A stretch of 64,000 bases of DNA from Mastacembelus armatus. Taxonomy: Eukaryota; Chordata; Actinopteri; Synbranchiformes; Mastacembelidae. Shown here piece after piece: positions 32,779-47,624 of the stretch (its first letter is position 1; every line of letters begins with the position of its first letter). The notes beneath the pieces are model-generated. The model had not been told where the DNA came from. It searched no databases and worked only from the letters and a program-made list of their open reading frames with translations. The stretch covers positions 27,183,669 through 27,247,668 of the forward strand of contig NC_046637.1 in the NCBI RefSeq assembly GCF_900324485.2, given 5' to 3'. A program made the position numbers and the translations under genes.

Positions 32779-35700
32779 TTATTTCTTCTTAATTTTCTTG
32801 TCCTTTGCTTTCTTTTTGCTAGACTTCTGGGCACTGGCCTTTTTGTAGAGGTAAAGTCCCACCAAAGCGAGCAGAGTGGGCACCAGGGCCAAACACACGA
32901 GGGGTAACACATCGTTGACCATTTTCTGCCACGGCGTCTGCTGTGTTAGAGAAATCACCTCCACTTCGAACTCAAGAGGAGCATCACCTGGGACAAATCA
33001 AGGTCAAATTCACTCATTTGTTTTATAAAATATAGAGTTTTGTATGTACAACACACAGAAATAACATTTAATTCCTAAAGCTCACATAGCTGTTGAATTT
33101 AGTTTGATATCTGGTGTCTCTGTATGGAAGCAACCGCATTTGTTGTTTTGTTATTCATTTATCCAGGGTTCAGCAGATCTCAATCATTATTGTCATTGTT
33201 CAGCGACAACGCAGTTATGTAACCAAATAACTATATACATTAAACATCCTATTAATTCAATAACATTAGTAAAAAAAAGTAAAAAGTTCTAGCATACAGT
33301 CACCACAGTCCAGATGATATGCAAACTACACCATCAATCCACAACACATACATCCCCCAGCAAAACAATCACCATTATTTATTTAACATCGTAATTGCTG
33401 AGGGAAAAAACTTTCCCTTATTGTAGTTGTCTTAGCCTTAACGGATCTCTATCTTCTATCTGTGGGCAGAAGCTCCAACAGAAAGTCAGCAGGATGTGAA
33501 GCATCACTAATAATGTTATTGTACCTGGAGGAGTATATAGAGGAAATATCCTGTAATGTGGCATCAGGTATTTTCCTGGCAGTTTTTATAACATGTTGTT
33601 GAGCTTGCTTCTCAGGCGTTAGACAGTTATTAAACCACACTGAAACATTATAAGTTATTGCATTTTGTTTGCCACAGTGGTAAAAGTTGAGTAGGTCTGG
33701 TTTTCTTAGTTTCCTCAAATAAAATAATGACATGACAGGCTCTCTGTTATCATCACACCCAGGAGTTTAAAGTGTGTGACCCCTTTAACCTCTTCACCGA
33801 GAACGGGGAACAAGTTTGAGCTTTCTTACAAAAGTCAACAATCATTTCCTTCATATTTTAATGTTTAATGTCAAATTATTATAATCACTCTAGGTAATAA
33901 ACTCGTGGACCTCTGTTCTTCAATGTCTGAGATGAGACCAAGTATTGTGGTTTCATCTGCAAAGGTGTAATGACAAAAGGACAGTGACATGATGACAAAC
34001 AATCATGTGTGAACAGGGTGTAAAGCAGAGAGCTGAGTACACAGCCCTGAGGGATACCTGTGTTGGGAAACAAAGTGGATGACGTGTGCCCGCCCATTCC
34101 TACTGTCTGTGAACAGTTTCTTAGAAAGTCTAATGTCCTTTTACATAATGGGACCCAAGTCTTGCAATTTCTTTATAAGTTTATTTTGTTGGCTTGTACG
34201 AAAAGCAGATCTAGAATCAATAAAAAGCATTTGTACATATTTTCTTCTTTCCTTCAAACGCTCCAGTACTTTTGTTGACCCGTTTGCTTTATAAGCGATC
34301 TGGTGATTATCAAAAGCATCTGGTAGAATGACCTCAATGTGCTTCATAATTAGCCTCTCTAAGCATTTGGCATTTGGTGCCACTGGTCTAATCATTTAGA
34401 CACACTGCTTCATTCTGTTTAGGCACTGGGACTGTTACAGCTGATTTAAAACATGATGGTACACATGATAAAACTAATGAGCAATTAAAAATACTGTTAC
34501 TAACTAATCAGCACAGTCCTTCAGTACTCTTCCAACCAGCCTTTCTGGCCTTGCTGCTTTCCTTGGCCCGATGTCTTTAAAACAGGGTTGGGCAATTCTG
34601 GTCCTCAAGGTTTACTTGCCCTGCTTATTTTCCAGCTACGCTTGTCCTACACCCTGCTGATTACCTGGATCAGGTGTGTGTAGCCAATCAGAAGCTGGAT
34701 CATACCAATTCATTTTGTCTTCCCCCACTTCCACCCTCATCTGAAATGGTATCTTCCAACTTCTGATAGACTGAACACACCTGATCCAGGTAATCAGCAG
34801 TGGGTAGGGCAGGGATAGTTGGAAAACGAGCAGGGCACCTTGAGGACCTTGAGGAACATGGTTAGGGCACCCTTGCTCTAAAGCATAGAGCAAACTTCAT
34901 GCACCTTTAGCGTGGGTACAATACAAAAGTAGGTATGTGGAAATTGCTCCATCAATGCAATCCTAGTCTATAATCATTTCAACTTCCTCCCACACTCCTC
35001 TTGAATGATTTCAGTTATTAAAAATTAGATCTTTATTTGAGTTGACTCCCTTCATTAACTTGACCGTGGTGGATTTGCTGTATATGCTTATCTAAACATG
35101 GGTGTTGTAGTTTTTGTTAAGTCAAAACCACATCAATCACTATCCTCCTGTTGTAATACTCCCCAACAAATATACTGCTGTCGTTTGACTAACATTTGAC
35201 AAAACCACGGCACTCAGCTGTTTTATAGAAGCCTTGAAAATATATTGTTGACTTTTGATGGTTTTACAGCTCCACAGTGGGATTAGGGCTGAGTGCCACA
35301 GGTTAGTATCTGTGGAGTGGTACAGTTTTTCAAATCCTTAATTGTTGCGGATGTGTTCAGTACCTGGAATCGTAGGAGGGTACCCTTTCTTTCCATATGC
35401 AAGGTGAGAGGGAATCGTGGCTTTGATTTTTTGTCTGAGAAAGATAAACACAAAACACATTTACTGAAGAAGCATTTGTCAGACTGCATCATGAAACCAT
35501 GATTTTCTGTGTTGTTTGAAACTGATTCATGACTGCACGAAAAGCAAATCTATTCCTAAGCTCTTTCCTCCCGGTGGACTTTAACTTTTCACTTACCCTT
35601 CACACACACCAACCAAGCTTTGCTCCAGACCTGATAAGAAAATCACACAAAGTCAATTAGCACAGCAGCACAGTCTATTCCCTGCCATACAACAGGCTGC

Positions 35701-37322
35701 AGTTATCTCTCCAGTGTAAATCAAATCAGAGTTTTAACAATGCAACTCAGACAAAAGGACTATTATTCCTTAGCTTACCAGCAATAACTGTCCTCTTCCC
35801 CAGCTCAACAACAAGAGGATCCCGGGATAGTGATGAGTCAATAACTTTTCCATCCATCAGTTTACCCTGGACAGTGAACCATTCATGAGACGCATTAGAC
35901 CAAATTACAAGGATTAATTGCTCACTGAACAATGTGTACTGCTGTTCTATAATTCAGTTCCAATACTTTAAACATCTGCAAGAAAAAAACATTCTGTCCA
36001 CAGCTGGGGTGTTTTTAGCAACTCAAATGATCAGGGGCTAAGTCGTGGTTGCACTGGGCATTGGTTGGTTAGGGAACCCTAACCTGCAGATATAATAAAT
36101 ATTGTAATAAAAACTGTTATTACACAGACACACACTCAGAGGTTATACTGCCATCTAAAATGGGCTTGTTGTAAATTTCTTTCAGTTCACCTCAGTCCAA
36201 GAGCCACTACTACTAAATATTATTACTAAACCTTTAAATATTCATTTTATGGTAAACTTCAAATTGTATAAATTAAACTTTTTCAAGCTATATATTTTTT
36301 ATTTTTCAAAGATTTTAAATCTGCTTAAAACTTTTAAATATTTTAACTTTTTTATATTTTTAAATTTTTTTAGATTTAACTTTTTAAACGTTTGAATTTT
36401 TAACTTTTACCTTTTAAAATGTTTATCCTTCTAAAACTTAATTTTTTATAAATTTCTAAATTTAAAGGTGCATAACTGCAGCTGTGCTTTTAGGGGTTAA
36501 ATCCTGGACTTTTGACTCATGGACTTTAGAGAAACAGCAACAACGTTTGTTGTTTTCAAAGATTTACAGTATAAATATGATTATTCGACATATTGGTGCA
36601 AATGAGCTGAAGCTCAAATCACGAAGCTGTGGAGTGAATTCAACATAAGTGAGGACTGAAAACCAGGAGCGTCCAGACTAATGGACTCTGGTTGTGGTTC
36701 TGCCCCACTGACAGACAGGGCTGTTATTGCTGACGTGTTGCACCGCCCCACCACTCCATAGTAAAAGCAGAGGCGATCTCCACACACGCACACGCACACA
36801 CACACACCAGATAAAGGCAAATAAATCACACGGACACGCTGGGCCCTGCACCGTCTTTCTACCTGCTGACCGTAGAGCTATTTATTATTCACATTGTTTG
36901 TGTGTAAACACACAGACACAGCAGGGTCCGCATGCTTCGTGCAGACGGTGCCACATGGACAACAACTGCATTCGTCATCTGCCTACAGGTCTCTGTAAAA
37001 AGCACGCACGGCGGACTGGATGACTGTTACGCACGAAGTTGACGCTGCATGGATCATCGTTTGTCTTACCGTGTAGTGGATTTGCAGCGTGTCTCCCATC
37101 CTGGAAAGTAGAGAGCAAGTCTCGGGCTTCACCTTTGGTCAGAAGAGTTTGGTGTTAATGCGGTTTATTTTGGCAGAGCCGCAGTATCTCTGTGTCACTG
37201 TGCCATACGTGCGTCCTACTCACCAAGGTCTCCACCTGTAGCTCCCCTGTTGCGGTTTCTTCTACCTGTGCCAGTCCGCAGGTGAAAGCTGCGAGAAGAA
37301 GAAGAAGCCCGCAGGTCCTCAT
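32779..37322 (-). CDS. fkbp11: FK506-binding protein 11, ER membrane peptidyl-prolyl isomerase
   Basis: Cis-trans prolyl isomerase of the secretory pathway, strongly expressed in secretory cells. Minus-strand exons: 37224-37322, 37070-37132, 35779-35866, 35597-35630, 35364-35434, 32779-32987; phases fit, 187 aa (human about 201). Residues 1-19 form a signal peptide (leucine-rich core, then AFTCGLAQ). The FKBP fold follows with [16 protein letters not shown], the LGKRTVIAG segment, [27 protein letters not shown] and [14 protein letters not shown]-terminal helix (about residues 145-165) is followed by a lysine-rich cytosolic tail ending KIKKK, which fits the KXKXX ER-retrieval signal. Intron 5 (32988-35363) is swollen by a LINE fragment and a hAT MITE. 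Its neighbour arf3 is also its neighbour in human. A perfect UPRE lies upstream. Confidence 0.92.
33160..34574 (-). mobile_element. Degenerate jockey-superfamily (L2/Rex-like) LINE fragment, RT domain
   Basis: Reverse-strand frames carry reverse-transcriptase landmarks of a common teleost non-LTR element, in order: [88 protein letters not shown]-type [33 protein letters not shown] and SFFPQ. The fragments lie in several frames with stops between them, and the FADD box region is eroded, so the copy is dead. The 5' half of the element is missing. Clade assignment within the jockey group is tentative. Confidence 0.8.
34583..34875. mobile_element. hAT-type foldback MITE
   Basis: A 293-bp palindromic element beginning CAGGGTTGGGCAATTCTGG and ending with the near-complement ...GGGCACCCTTG. 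Internal arms such as GATTACCTGGATCAGGTGTG and CACACCTGATCCAGGTAATC are perfect inverted repeats. The flanks CTTTAAAA (34575-34582) and CTCTAAAG (34876-34883) fit an 8-bp target duplication with two differences, as expected for hAT. It abuts the end of the recognisable LINE sequence. Confidence 0.75.
36275..36470 (+). repeat. AT-rich low-complexity tract
   Basis: Irregular array of TTTTAAA/AACTTTT-like units in fkbp11 intron 2 (35867-37069). A short CA run follows at about 36781-36807. No other feature is visible in the intron. Confidence 0.6.
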
Positions 37323-37544
37323 TGTAAACTTCGACAGAAAAGCTGCAGTCCAGCAACTTCCGTGTAGATAGAGAGCGAGAGTCGAGCTGCACAGACGCCT
37401 GGCTCCAAAATGGCTCAGCACCAGGTAATGCTGATGTGTTATAATAGTGTAGCGATAAGGACTAGCTGTTCGTGGACGGTGTTCCAACACCTGGGTCTCC
37501 CTGAAGATCCCGCCTCATACATTCCGCCAGCATCCCATCGGGCT

Positions 37545-37552
37545 TGACGTGG
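37545..37552 (+). promoter_or_regulatory. fkbp11: Perfect UPRE (TGACGTGG) upstream of fkbp11
   Basis: TGACGTGG is the consensus unfolded-protein response element bound by XBP1s and ATF6. It lies about 223 bp upstream of the fkbp11 start codon in the GC-rich 5' flank. FKBP11 is known as an XBP1-dependent secretory-cell gene in mammals, so the site fits the gene's biology. Confidence 0.6.
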
Positions 37553-39150
37553 GTGGGAAGCGGAAGCTGGGCCCTGCAGAGGCGCCGGGGGGCGCTGCTG
37601 TGCAGCTTCTGGCCGTGTCCTGCTGCTCCATGCTGGAGCCTGGTCTGGATCTGACAGTCCCCGTTAAAGCCTGCTGCAGAGACGCCACGTTGCTGCCTGT
37701 GCGTCAGCAGCCCACTGGTTAAAAATATAGAAATGTGATTGAAATCACTTCAGTTTCAAATCAACAGTCACATCTGCAGTAAGGAAACTCAAGTCCATGG
37801 AAATCTGTTTTTAATTTTGTTTTGCATGAACCTGAGATCTACAGCAAATATACAGGCAACAATAGGTTCGAGTTTGGAGGGAAAAGCTTTTAGGTAAACA
37901 GTGAAATATGGATTTAAAGTGGCATATCAACCCAAGCAAACACCTGAATCAGGTTTTAAAACTAAAATTGCTAAACTCTGATTGTTTCACAAAATGTGAC
38001 ATCACTAAGTGATGAGCCCTCCCACTTTCAATCTTTAAAAGTCCGGACAAAACAATAAAAACATGTATAAGACAAACAACCTCACACACTCACACTCACT
38101 CCTATGGGCAATTTAGAGTCACCAATCAACCTGACATACATGTTTTTGGACTGTGGGAGGAAACCAGAGGACCTGGAGAAAACCCACACAAGCACAGGGA
38201 GAACATGCAGACTCCACACAGAAAGGCCCCTGATGGGTTTCAGACCAGGAACCTTCTTGATGTGAGCACTTTCAATTTTAGTTATGAAAACTGTGAGAGA
38301 TCCAGGTAGAAAGAATATCGTAAAACTATAGAAACTCTAGAACAAACCTTTAATGAGATTTATACTGTATTTCATGCTTTTGACTGTTTGCTGGTTGGAT
38401 GCACCTTGTTGCTTATGTCTAAGCCTCCACCTACTATGTCACAATGTGTCCGTCATATATAAAAGCTAAAGGGGCTAAATTCAAAGTCCTTTCATTAAAA
38501 TAGGTCGTTGTTCAAGAACGGTGGATTACAACACTGTCTCAGTGCAGCCGTGAAATAGTAACGGCTTCTCTTTGTGTGAAAAATCATGATAAAACCTGCC
38601 TCCTCTATCAGATCACAGTAGTAGATCCCATCACATGTTGGTAAACCACAATATTTCTCATCTTGTCCCATCATCAGATTCATCTACTGAATGAAAATGC
38701 CAATAGATAACTCATAGCATTGATATTGATATTACATAGTGAGCCCATAAAGTGGGACTACGTCACACTGAAATGCTATATATTATATATATATAATAGC
38801 ACTGAAGCCCATTTCACAGTTCCATGAAAACTGAAGAACTTCACACTGACAACAACAGGAACTTTGTGTAACAGGATGTCAGACTCAGCAATGATTGGGT
38901 TTATTAGCTTTAAGACATTAGACATGTAATGTCATTTTATTTCGAGGCTCACTGCACCATCATACATCTAGTTTAAGTACATTTAAATGTGTATGTGCTC
39001 CACCACGATGTGCAGAGGCCACATTGAACCAAAATGCTATGTGTTGTAATAGCTTTGTGCTGCAATGTGGTGCCATATTCAGAAAATCTCCTTATGATCA
39101 ATCCTCCAAGACAGAATGTCAACAGAATTTTAGTTTGGCGTTCACCTCAA
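37553..39150. other. Divergent intergenic region fkbp11-arf3
   Basis: Starts with the GC-rich fkbp11 promoter flank (to about 37720), then AT-rich sequence with one SINE copy (38071-38266) and a short TA run near 38780-38800. No coding exon was recognised; the reverse open frame at 38495-38683 has no supporting feature. Confidence 0.55.
38071..38266 (-). mobile_element. tRNA-headed SINE-like repeat, truncated copy
   Basis: Reverse complement of the body of the element at 20842-21210, nearly identical over roughly 195 bp with only a handful of differences. Both the A-box head and the GATG tail are missing. Orientation is opposite to the 20.8-kb copy. Confidence 0.75.
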
Positions 39151-39151
39151 C

Positions 39152-39161
39152 TCTCGCGAGA
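39152..39161. promoter_or_regulatory. arf3: TCTCGCGAGA element at the arf3 promoter
   Basis: Exact TCTCGCGAGA palindrome, a core-promoter motif of CpG-island housekeeping genes reported to be bound by BANP and also linked to ZBTB33. It lies about 70 bp before the splice donor at 39233 that closes the likely non-coding exon 1. Confidence 0.7.
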
Positions 39162-39232
39162 TCGCGTTAACTGCTGAGTTGTCGCCGTCGGAAAATATCG
39201 TGAGACATTCAGTAAACGACTCCTCAGCTAAG
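39162..39232 (+). other. arf3: Likely non-coding exon 1 of arf3
   Basis: GC-rich sequence just after the TCTCGCGAGA element ending AAG|GTAAGT, a strong donor. The next arf3 acceptor is at 40949, opening the exon with the start codon. The left border is a guess. The intron (39233-40949) starts CpG-rich with TAACG-type repeats and contains no other gene. Confidence 0.5.
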
Positions 39233-41051
39233 GTAAGTGATCATCCTGGCACCACAGTCAAACCCACAATACACATCTGGATCCCATGAGCAGCTGTTTT
39301 ACATCTGTCGTGTGGTGGTGGTGAAAGCTCAGTGTTGCCCGGGAATGAAGCGCCTCGGGCGGCTTGCTTGGCAGGAGGATCCCCGCTGAGGTGACGGATG
39401 AATGAGGTGAACCGAGGAGGACACTCGCTAGCTGCCGTCACGTCTCATTGATCCGGCGATTGTTGCTGATTGATACCCGATAATAACAGATCGCATAATG
39501 AGGAAAAGCTCGACCGTGCGTGTCGAAAAGAAATATGAGTGTTAACGTCAAGCTAAACCGGACGGAAGATGCTAACGGCTAATAACGGCGGGATAGCTGT
39601 AGCGTCACCTAGCTACCGTAGCATCCCTGGCTAACGCAACCGGGGTCACCGGGAGCTGGATTAACGTAGACCACCGGCAGGTCCGGCTCCCAGACCAGGT
39701 CACCGCCTCACAGAGCTCACATTTAATCCTGTGGCCAGTCAGACTTGGTGTTTTAGCTGGTGTCGGTCACCTTCAGCACCATGGACAGGGCTGCAGCGAT
39801 AAGGATGGTGTCAAAGACACTTTAAGAAACAGAGGACTTTTCTTTCCTCCACACTGGAAATGAGGCAAACCAGTTTTATTTAGCAGAATATGTGTGATCA
39901 CTATGGGATGTCACACAGCACATGTCTCAGTTCAGGCCTACACAGCACAGTGCACTTAGCTACACATTGTGCAGCTGTGTTTCTCAGAGTGTGTCTTAGA
40001 AATAAAAAATATAAATCCTGTCCTCTGTTGACAAATGTAGAATCAAAACTTTTTGGCCACTCACTGGTCTTACTGGTGTTATTCTGGTCAGCTTGACATC
40101 TGCTCTGATCCATATTTTTCATATATGTTTGTGATTCTGTCCATTTTGCTTCTTCATATTGCATTTTCACTATTGCTATTATTCATTATATGCCTTGTTT
40201 TAGTCTGTTGTTCTCCTGTTAAACAGTTTTAGTTCATGTGGGTCTAAAGGTACAAGGAGCTGCATGTTGTAAACACTGTAACATCCACTGACGGCAATTT
40301 GTGCTGGTGATCATGGCTACACAAATAAAATGTACCTGATATGACTTAACTACAGTATTTAGAATAAGCCTCATCTAAATGTGACAGTATGTATTTTAAG
40401 ATGTAGTGAAGTGCTGCTCGGTGTAATTGGACTGTAGGGGAAGTGCGGTCTTCTTTCGTCTCTCTGTGTCTGTCTTTGACCAGGTGGCTCTGTGGTCCAG
40501 CCAGGCCTGGTAATGTAGGACATTTTGCGTGCTCTCTGAGGGCTTGGCGTTGTTGCAGGATAACATTTGAAGGAGAAAAAAACAAAAAAAACAATGAGAA
40601 GAGTCTGAACAGATTGTGCTGTAGCCCGGAGTCATGGCACTGACTGTGCTGATGACTGTGGGCGATTAGCATAGCTTTGCACCTATCTTGGGGTGTGCAT
40701 GTAGATGTGAGATTTTCTGGGATGGTGCTGTGATGATTTTTTTTAATAAGGTGAGAGGGGGTTAGCTGGAGCTTTTCCTTTACTGCAGCTTAACAAGGCC
40801 TTCCAAACAGTTTAGCTTATTAATAATTCTGTCTTTTATTCTGACATTTTAATAATTTAGACCAACAGTATTCGTATGGTGTTAGCCTTGTAATACTGCA
40901 ACACACTTAAAAGTAATACTAAATGCTCATTTATTCTGTTTCCTTTCAGCCTTCCTTCATAATTTATTCCTGCTTGACGACTGAGACATTGCAGAACAAC
41001 ATATAGCGTCACGACCGTGGCCAAACACTGAAGTTTAAAAACCTCATCTAA

Positions 41052-42849
<1,798 letters not shown>

Positions 42850-44885
42850 GAAGAAAACTGGAAACAGCAGCCAGCAGCCACACCAAGTTTTTATTTGTTT
42901 TGGGAATGGGGGTGCGGGTTAGGTACAAGGATTTTAGTTGATAGGTGCAAAGCAAGATTCTGAGTCTGGGGGACATTTTCAAATTTCATTTTTTCTCTGT
43001 TGAGGTTCCTAATAGTTTTCAGTGCTTATTGAAAACCAGTTCTCATATACTTCACATTTAACCACTGACATACACTCGCACAAACACGCGCACACACACA
43101 AATGCACACTAACCGTAAGCAATCACGGCAGACACTTGCTTTTCCTGTGTCCACCTCTTGTCCTTAGGTGCAATGTACTGTATGTTAGTCTCTAGGTGCT
43201 GTTCCAAGTCATGTGTGACTCCACACAGTCAGCAAAGAGTCAGATGTGACTTTTTGTTGATGTGTGTTGTTCGGCCATCAGCCGTCCATGAAAAGAACTG
43301 TTCTGTCTTTTGATAGCCATTTGTTTTGTTTGTGAACAATCACAGCTGGTGGATTCATCTCACCGTAATTCACGTCGATGCTTTGCTCTCCCTTTTAAGT
43401 CGCGAGCAATGCTGAGGCACTTTGATACTCAGATGAAGTGTGTACATGTGTGTGAGCGTGCGCACATTCCCTACATGTTTGTGCAAAGCAGCCCAGACAG
43501 TATTAATTGTGAACAACTCTGTGAAACAGAGGGGCGGAGTCTCCCCTGTTACACGTCCTCTTACTGCCTGATTTTGGAAATCTTTTGATGTCTGTGGCAT
43601 GTTTCTACCCCCTGTGTGGCACCCTGAAGCGCTGAAAGCCACCCTTTTTAAATCTTTTAAAACATGCAACTCCTTGTTCTTGACTGCCTGACCTGCATGA
43701 ATCCTGGTAGACCTCGCTGGCTTTGGTGCACACATTTCCATCCTCTGAGCTGCATGGATGTTGACGGTGTTTGTAGACTTATTCTAACTGCCCTGATCAT
43801 GTTCTGGTACCGTTTACAGTAGGTAGCAGAAACCAACTGAGCCACCAGTAGCTGTCAGTATGTGCTTAAAATAGTATATTTGGCTTCACAGTCTTTTAAT
43901 GAGAAAGCACTGCAGTGAACCTGCACCTAAACACAACACACATGACCCGCACAGCTGCTGCTTGTCTGTGTGTCCATGTAGTATGCAGTGTGAGTACTCA
44001 AACTGCGTCAGGTTGCTCTCACTTTGTGTGTTTTTGTCTCAGACTTGCATATCGGGGGACGATTCTGTTGCTGATGGCTCTGTGTCCATAAATGTGAATA
44101 TTGTCAGTGAATCTAAAATGGCTGTAATGATATTTGACATGCATATTGCTTCATTTCAGTGATGTGTCGGCATAATTATGTGAAAGAAAAACAGGGTAAG
44201 CAGATCAATATGTCGATGTTGTAGTTTGCAGAGATTTATCAGCATGTACATGACTCACTTCTAAGCGTTAGACGATTTACTGCGTCAGCTCTGATACCAG
44301 CAGAATCCACAGATTTCTCTCAATAAAACTATTTCTGTGTGCCATACATGGGTACTACTACATGGGTACTACTACTCATACACCAGTGACAGTACAACAT
44401 ACTGTATATCCACTGTAACATTTTATCAGTGCATTGTTCATATTCAGCAGCTATTGTTAAGTCAAATCATGAGTTTGATCGTTTGGGTTTTGTGGCCTTA
44501 TATCTAGTGCTTGGTTCTGTTTTTGATCACCTATATTAATCTCTAAAGAATGATTCACAGCTTTATTTCTCTGTGCCCTCAAAAGTCAGGTTTAAGGAAG
44601 GTTTTGTCCGATGGCATATTTGGTTTTGACAGTACGCTTGAAACATATTCGGTGGTAGATTTTGTGTTTTGTTTCAGGGACTGTGAAGAAACTTTGATGT
44701 AGAAACGATGATAATCGGTGAGAAAAAAAACCTGACTCATTCTGTACTGTTACAGTTACACAAGTAGGTTTAAAAACCAGTGAAGACTATGTTTCAGTGC
44801 TGAATGCATGGAGACATCTGTGTGTGTGATGTAAGACAACTAACAAACTCCTGCTGTGTTACGAATAAACCCATTTTCTGTATGA
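42850..44885 (+). other. arf3: arf3 3'UTR
   Basis: About 2 kb without other coding signals, with AATAAA at 44322-44327 and again at 44864-44869, giving two plausible polyadenylation sites. Contains a short CA-rich stretch near 43076-43100. Confidence 0.55.
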
Positions 44886-47624
44886 CCTGCGTCATCAGCT
44901 GTGAGTGAGTGTTCCTGACAGACTTCATCGGCTTTATGCTGTAGGTGGCATCCGGCTGGCACAAGCTTTTGCTGTAGCAGACCTTTACCAGCAGAGGACA
45001 GTCTTTAGCAGTAGTATCTGTCTAGTCAGTGTGGCTTAAAACAGAAAAGGCTGCATGCCTTTTTTCTCACTTGTGTGAAAGTTGCTCGTGAGCTGTTTAA
45101 TTTGAACTGATGACATGTTTCAAAGGTCTGCTACACAAAATGATGCATTCATGCTGTTTGCAGTCTCAGAGAGTGCGGCTGTAAAACAATGCAGTGATTT
45201 TTCTTATGCTGTTTATCTATGATCGGTGTAGACACAACACCTACTTTCTAACGCAGCACTTCCCCACTCAAATAGAAAACACACTGTACATTTCTTTGTC
45301 AGGTAATGACTGTTTAGGAAGCTAAAGGAATATACTGTATTGCTTATATAACTCATTAAAGGATGTGTTTTCTTTATTTTTCTTCAATTTCTTCAGTATT
45401 TCTATTTTCTCACCTTCATCATATGTGGCAGTCCAGTTTCTAACTAGATAAATGCTTTTCTTTCTACACTGTGGTTTAATTAAGGAAGAAGAAATTAATG
45501 CATATTTAAAGAAAAATCTATTGTTATTATTACGTTAATATTTTTACATATACAGCGACGGGCTGTTTGGGGCACAACTCAAGGGTTAAAAGGCAAGTCA
45601 GCATGATTGTGTTTATGTTCTACAGTAATATCATAATTGTATGTTAATAATAGTTTTATTTTATTTTGAGTGTACACTTAATATGAATGTGTGTTTTGAA
45701 TACACTTTGCGTCATGTGAAACAATGAAGAATTTCAGTACTTCCTGTTTACCTGAAGCACATTCATTACCTTTAGATCTTCAGCAGGTTGTTCCTGTGAG
45801 GACGAGAAGGAAAGAAACACTTTTGAAAATGACTTCCTGGTAGCAGTGAAATATTAACCATTTTCCTTATAAACACATTCTCTTACATTCCACGTGACTC
45901 AGACAGGAAAGCAGGAACAGTGTTTGTGAGACACCTTTCTGTCAGATAGGTCAGCTGTAATTACATCTGTTCAGGCAGACAGCACGGGACAGTTTCTTAT
46001 ATGAATGCGTGTACGCGTGGTTGTGCGTGAGACAAACTGGGGCTTCAGGCAGAGCTGGTTTCTTCAGAGCGGTTCGGCTTGCTCGCCCACTCTGACCAGC
46101 AGACGATGTTTACATGAAGCTTAAATGACAAAGTACCAAGATGATGAGAGATATGTTTTTTAACCAAACTAGATATTAGTCTGGAACGAGAGGAACACTT
46201 CCTGCAGTGCAACTTCAACACTGAAAACATTGTTTAATAGGCAGTTGGCTGATGCCCGACTGAGACATCCAATAGTCCTAAGTACGGCAGTATAATTGTG
46301 AAACAATTTGCATCAGTAGCATAAATTATATTTGCAGGTTGCCAACGTGAAGAAGTGGATGGGTCAAAGTTTTATTGCTAAGAATGCTCCTGTAGCTCAG
46401 AGTGAGACGTTAGTAGGAGGGTGATAGATTGTTTAGCATGTTTTTTAGCACGCATTGCTGCTTTTTGTGTAAGTAGTGGACAATATCATAAGAGATGTGA
46501 CGTTTTGTAAAGGGGAATAACGTGCTCCATTCTTTGGTTTTAGGTTAAAGGGGTCAGACAGGGGACCATGAGGCAGACAAGCTGGAGCTGGAACGACTCA
46601 TCACTGTGATGCAAAATGCCCAAAGGAACCTGAAATTTTATTGAGCTTTGGAAACATATTTAATAAATTACTATCTTACGGCACATGGTTGTTGAAACAA
46701 TGAGTCAGGATTGCAACACCACTATTCCATATTTGCATTTTTACAGTGGCTGAGCACAAATATGTGACCACTTGCAGTGCTTTATCTTCACCCTACACAC
46801 GGCTAATGTGGAATATGGCTCTGACAACATTCCTCTGTTGGCCCATTTAGGACTTAGCGCACTGATTTCAGGGATATTTGTTGCACGTCATCCCACGTCC
46901 TCTCTCTCCACATTCTCTGTCTGTCTGGACTGTCAGTGTTCAAATGATGGCAAAATGCTCCGTCTGTGGTTAAATGTTCCTGGGCTCGCAGACGACACTG
47001 TTGCAATAGCTCAGTTGTGTAAATAAGGCACGAGGATCGGTGGCTTGGAGTGTGCTGCTGCCTTAAACACACTTTTGGTAGCTTTGCATACACACCACAC
47101 ACACAGTGACTTGTCATTTTTCAGTCTAACGCTGCTCATAACTACGGGGGAATGTTTCTTTGTACTTTTGTTTAGTGGGAATAATAAAATAGATTTTTCT
47201 CTTTCTTCTTTTCCATTTCTCTGGCTGTTCTGAGAGCTAGACTTTGATTGACAGTGTTTGCTGTCTTTGCCCTTAAACTTAAGAATAATTTAGCCCTTCT
47301 TCCTATTAGATCATATACAGCATCACTTATAGTGCATTATTATCCACCACCCCCTTCTTTGTTGCTATGTCTATTTGTATTGCTCTTGTGTCTTGTCAGA
47401 TCTGTTTAATATTTAATGTTTTTATTGTGACTCGAACATTTGAAAAGTGCTATATGTAAAAATCTTAACTTATGCTAAGTTAACTTAACTTATTCTGCAG
47501 ACTCGCTGTGTATGATTTGGCCTGTTTTATGCACTTAAAGCATCATTTAGGTTCCATTTTGTGATGAGTTCATTAGAGCATTGCTCATTATTCATAGCCA
47601 AACCCAGATCACCCAAACATCTTT

